The notes under the pieces: generated by a model
Seen by the model: only the letters and a program-made list of their open reading frames with translations
Told to the model about the DNA's origin: nothing
Databases searched by the model: none
In this document: one piece after another, positions 61,554-64,000 of the stretch
Layout: every line of letters starts with the position of its first letter
Numbering within the stretch: the stretch's first letter is position 1
DNA from: 2-12-FULL-35-15 sp036386835
Lineage (GTDB): Bacteria > Bacteroidota > Bacteroidia > 2-12-FULL-35-15
Assembly (NCBI GenBank): GCA_036386835.1
Contig: DASVUX010000009.1
Coordinates: 1-64,000 of the forward strand
Length of the DNA stretch: 64,000 nucleotides
Direction: 5' to 3'
Translations under genes and position numbers: made by a program

Positions 61554-61570
61554 CCTTGTAATTTATACCC

Positions 61571-61578
61571 CAAATATA
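61571..61578 (-). promoter_or_regulatory. Possible internal -7 box (TATATTTG) before the O-antigen ligase gene
   Basis: Read on the minus strand, this TAnnTTTG box lies 17 bases before the GTG start. No -33 TTTG is present, so it is a weak candidate for an internal promoter. Confidence 0.3.
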
Positions 61579-61594
61579 CTGGTAAATAACGAAT

Positions 61595-63349
61595 TTATTT
61601 TCTTTCGAGGAGTCTTTTCCCTTCAGGGAGATCAAAAAAGTCATTCAGCTGTTTTATCTGAAATGCAGGCCTTTTCCTTGCATAATCTCTTAAGACTTCA
61701 ACATTGGACATCCATTGCCTGTAAGAGCCTATCACGCGCCACCTGTTAATGTGTTCCTGCATTTCCGGTGCGAGCTCCTGCTGCATCTCATCAATCAATG
61801 AAATTACATGAGGAGGATAAAAAGTAGTATTTAAATGTTCCTGGAAACGGTCAATAAATTTTTCCTTAAACTCGTTATTCTGCAACAGACCATTAAACAA
61901 AATCCCTACACTGCCGGTAGTTCTTGCCTTTTCGAGTAAATTATTATCGGGCGTGCTTAAGTTGTTATAACCAAACCCCCAATCGGTATCATATAGCATC
62001 CAACGCCACTTGCCATCTTTGATATTTGAACTGCCGCCTGACTCACTCTTGTATCTCCAGAATTTAACATTATTGTTAGGCCAGTCACTGTTACAGAAAT
62101 ATATATTGGCAATTAAAAAATCACAGAAGCTTTCTAAATCAAGCTTCGAACAGATATATTCATAATTATTCTTATCAGAGAGATCCCTGGTTTTTATAAA
62201 ATCCAGGAGTTTTTTAAATGTCTTTTCATCTTCTTTCTTACCATAAGCTAGCAATCCTGACATTTCAAGAATACAGATGCTGTCTTTAGAAACTAAATAT
62301 TTATTCACTAGATAATCTTCGTCAAATCTCTCCCTGATATTATGAATCCCCCAATACTCACCATTGATAAATACTATGGAGGGACGATATTCCTGAATAT
62401 CCAGATTGGATTTTTTCATAAGGCTTTGCATAAAACCATCCCTGAACATTGTTTTATCCCAATCATTTCCTGAGTTCCTTAAAACAAAGGATTGAATTCT
62501 TTTAACTGAACCTTTAAACAAAGGATAAACTAAAGCTTCCTGGCCGTATTTAGCCCGGAATGAAACTCTTAGTGATTTCTGGGCAAATCCTCTGGTTGCG
62601 TTCCCATGGATGCGTATCCCCGCACTTGCTGTAAATCCTTTTGCATCTTTCTCAATAAAATCAATATTTACAGGACGTTCTGAATCATCTCCTTTTTCCA
62701 GATAATTAGAAGGATATTCCCACCATGGAAGATCTAAACGGATATTTTTTTTAGCATACTGATTCTTATCGCCATAATTTTTCCCTAAAACATATATCCC
62801 GTTGTTGTGGCCAAACAGATCTTTTTTATTTGCTGTAATACTAAAAACAGGTAGTGAATAGCGTGATCTTCCTTTTCCATCAATGAAAAAAGTTCTGATG
62901 ACTTCAGCGCTTTTTTTATTGTTTTTCTCATCCACTGCTATGGCACGAAGGACTGTTCCTTTGAAAACATCACTAATCGGGGGCTTCCATCGTGGTGAAG
63001 TAGGGATTAAAGAGAGCTCGTTTGAAGCATTGTTTTTTGCAAGGATAATAACCGGTTCTTTATATTCTTCTGAAAGCATGGATGGTTCACTGCCATCCAG
63101 CGAATAGAAAATTCTTTGTCCTGGTATCGTTCCTAATTTAACTGTCAGCTCCGTATCGTAAAAACCGGATTCCATTGAACACTCCGGAACTGTAACCTGG
63201 GGAGATAATTTAAGAGGGGAATCATTTTTCTTGTCATCTGTAATAAAAAACACCTGAAAAGGCAGAAGCACCGCTAAAAGAAGAGCGGCAGCTATGCTCA
63301 ATTTCAACACAAACGAAAGATTTTTTTTTTTTCGGTAGATATATTTCAT
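61595..63349 (-). CDS. CotH-kinase-family protein with chitobiase-like domain
   Basis: This 584-residue protein has an N-terminal membrane anchor (about residues 16-37). A chitobiase/hexosaminidase C-terminal-like domain (about 50-135; GFYDTELTVKL, RIFYSLDGSEPS) precedes a full CotH kinase domain (about 150-560). The CotH hallmarks are well kept: LRNSGNDWDKTMFRDGF, GEYWGIHNIRERFDEDY, DWPNNNVKFWRY and WMLYDTDWGFGY, the last with the acidic residues expected for metal binding. The domain should be periplasmic. It lies 8 bases from the VTC-domain gene; CotH and VTC genes are known to neighbour each other in many bacteria. Confidence 0.92.
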   Translation of the reverse strand: MKYIYRKKKNLSFVLKLSIAAALLLAVLLPFQVFFITDDKKNDSPLKLSPQVTVPECSMESGFYDTELTVKLGTIPGQRIFYSLDGSEPSMLSEEYKEPVIILAKNNASNELSLIPTSPRWKPPISDVFKGTVLRAIAVDEKNNKKSAEVIRTFFIDGKGRSRYSLPVFSITANKKDLFGHNNGIYVLGKNYGDKNQYAKKNIRLDLPWWEYPSNYLEKGDDSERPVNIDFIEKDAKGFTASAGIRIHGNATRGFAQKSLRVSFRAKYGQEALVYPLFKGSVKRIQSFVLRNSGNDWDKTMFRDGFMQSLMKKSNLDIQEYRPSIVFINGEYWGIHNIRERFDEDYLVNKYLVSKDSICILEMSGLLAYGKKEDEKTFKKLLDFIKTRDLSDKNNYEYICSKLDLESFCDFLIANIYFCNSDWPNNNVKFWRYKSESGGSSNIKDGKWRWMLYDTDWGFGYNNLSTPDNNLLEKARTTGSVGILFNGLLQNNEFKEKFIDRFQEHLNTTFYPPHVISLIDEMQQELAPEMQEHINRWRVIGSYRQWMSNVEVLRDYARKRPAFQIKQLNDFFDLPEGKRLLERK

Positions 63350-63357
63350 TTTTCCCG

Positions 63358-64000
63358 CTAAAAAAGCACACGTTCAATCCCCTGTAGATACTTAGAACTT
63401 TTTGTAAGAACGAAGGGAAAAGAGCTTCCTATCTCCTTCGCTTTGTTTTCAAGTGCCGAACTATATTTTAACTCAACCACTGTTGTATTATGATCCTTTG
63501 ATCTGTTTAAAAAGGTGTTGCCACTGTAATTGATCCTATAATATGTCAATCCCCAATCTATAGTCATACGAAAAAGGCCATCTGCTGACAGGAAATATCT
63601 TCTTGAGTAAGAATTCAATAAAGCTGGGCGAAGTGTGAGAATGTCTTTCCTGATATGATCAGGAATAGATTTTGTTTTAAATGCATTAATGATTTGTTCT
63701 TTTGAAAAAGTTTTGTCAAGTACAAATGATGAAAGAGAATAAGAATTTTTTTTACCAAGCAGTCCTTCCTTGATTTTATATTCTAATACAGGAAGCCTGA
63801 TTGTTCCAAAGAGCTCCCCATACCAACGAATTCTCGCTTTTGAACGAAATTTTTCTCCTTCAACGTTATCATAGTAACTATCGTAACCAAAGGAATCAAA
63901 ATAAATATTGTTGATTTCCCGCTGAGAATAGACTTCAGTAAAACAAGCCGGATGAAGTTTTATTATCTGTTCTACTTCCCTCACGGAATAAGCAGTAATT
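63358..64000 (-). CDS. VTC-domain (polyphosphate polymerase-type) protein, 5' truncated
   Basis: The frame is open to the window edge on the minus strand: the GTG at 63984 is preceded in frame by ITAYS, so the gene begins beyond 64000. The visible 214 residues cover most of a VTC domain, the polyphosphate-synthesising tunnel domain of yeast Vtc4. The paired basic residues FRSKARIRWYG, the VLEYKIKEGLLGKK strand, LLNSYSRRYF, the MTIDWGLTYYR strand and VVELKYS supply the tunnel and metal-binding positions. Bacterial members are annotated as polyphosphate polymerases, though activity here is inferred. It is the first visible gene of the minus-strand surface-polymer operon. Confidence 0.88.
   Translation of the reverse strand, partial: ITAYSVREVEQIIKLHPACFTEVYSQREINNIYFDSFGYDSYYDNVEGEKFRSKARIRWYGELFGTIRLPVLEYKIKEGLLGKKNSYSLSSFVLDKTFSKEQIINAFKTKSIPDHIRKDILTLRPALLNSYSRRYFLSADGLFRMTIDWGLTYYRINYSGNTFLNRSKDHNTTVVELKYSSALENKAKEIGSSFPFVLTKSSKYLQGIERVLF

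Noticed and set aside
1..64000. CRISPR array, tRNA, rRNA, insertion sequence, phage or attachment site
   Set aside because: I looked in all gene-free gaps and at gene borders and found no direct-repeat array, cloverleaf-like sequence, transposase or integrase.

Overview
The window reads as a chromosomal segment of a Bacteroidota bacterium. The evidence is four secreted proteins with type IX secretion (T9SS) C-terminal sorting domains, Bacteroidota-restricted families (DUF3078, DUF3822, DUF6089), recurrent TAnnTTTG promoter -7 boxes, almost no Shine-Dalgarno sequences, and moderately AT-rich coding DNA. Genus cannot be fixed from the sequence. Both ends cut genes: a membrane sugar-transferase-like protein on the left and a VTC-domain protein on the right. 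Coding density is very high. No gene-free stretch exceeds about 260 bases, and I saw no tRNA, rRNA, CRISPR array, insertion sequence or phage gene.

Layout: 1-3 kb holds an envelope glycosyltransferase remnant, a double-OmpA-domain protein and a MoxR ATPase. 3.2-7.5 kb is a three-gene periplasmic peptidyl-prolyl isomerase/chaperone cluster (minus strand) with an intrinsic terminator inside it. 7.6-9.8 kb is a T9SS cargo and 10-11.5 kb is guaB. 11.6-23 kb is a plus-strand legionaminic-acid-type nonulosonate cluster: a GT42/DUF115-like protein, a CatB-like acyltransferase, legB, legC, neuB (legI), neuC (legG), a translationally coupled T9SS cargo, a NeuD-like acetyltransferase, a ptmE-like CBS-nucleotidyltransferase, a CMP-nonulosonate synthetase and a flippase. 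It divides into two transcription units at a hairpin terminator and new -7 box near 19.1 kb. 23-25.6 kb is a YfhO membrane protein.

25.7-37.7 kb is mostly housekeeping: a 2OG-Fe(II) oxygenase, an SDR, icd, mscL, DUF3078, a small GldM-like secreted protein, a RecD-like helicase, a lipoprotein, DUF3822, rsmD, coaD, a TlpA-type thiol protein, a NUDIX hydrolase, pyrE and an SRPBCC protein. 37.8-42.3 kb holds two tandem T9SS proteins (one type A, one gliding-type/type B). 42.4-47.6 kb carries a paired M16 peptidase (one active, one lacking the zinc motif), a nitronate monooxygenase-like flavoprotein, DUF6089 and an Asp/Glu racemase.

47.9-64 kb is a minus-strand surface-polymer locus: a GT2, a carbamoyltransferase, two GT4s, an asparagine synthase, a WecE-type aminotransferase, an NDP-sugar epimerase, a degenerate membrane-anchored metallophosphoesterase, two different CotH-kinase proteins, an O-antigen-ligase/polymerase and a VTC polyphosphate-polymerase-type protein. 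Most genes from the right edge to 50.5 kb overlap or nearly touch, so they probably form one operon. The mix of two CotH kinases, a VTC domain and a phosphoesterase-like protein with polysaccharide genes is the most unusual content. It suggests a phosphorylation-linked step in surface-polymer assembly (inference).
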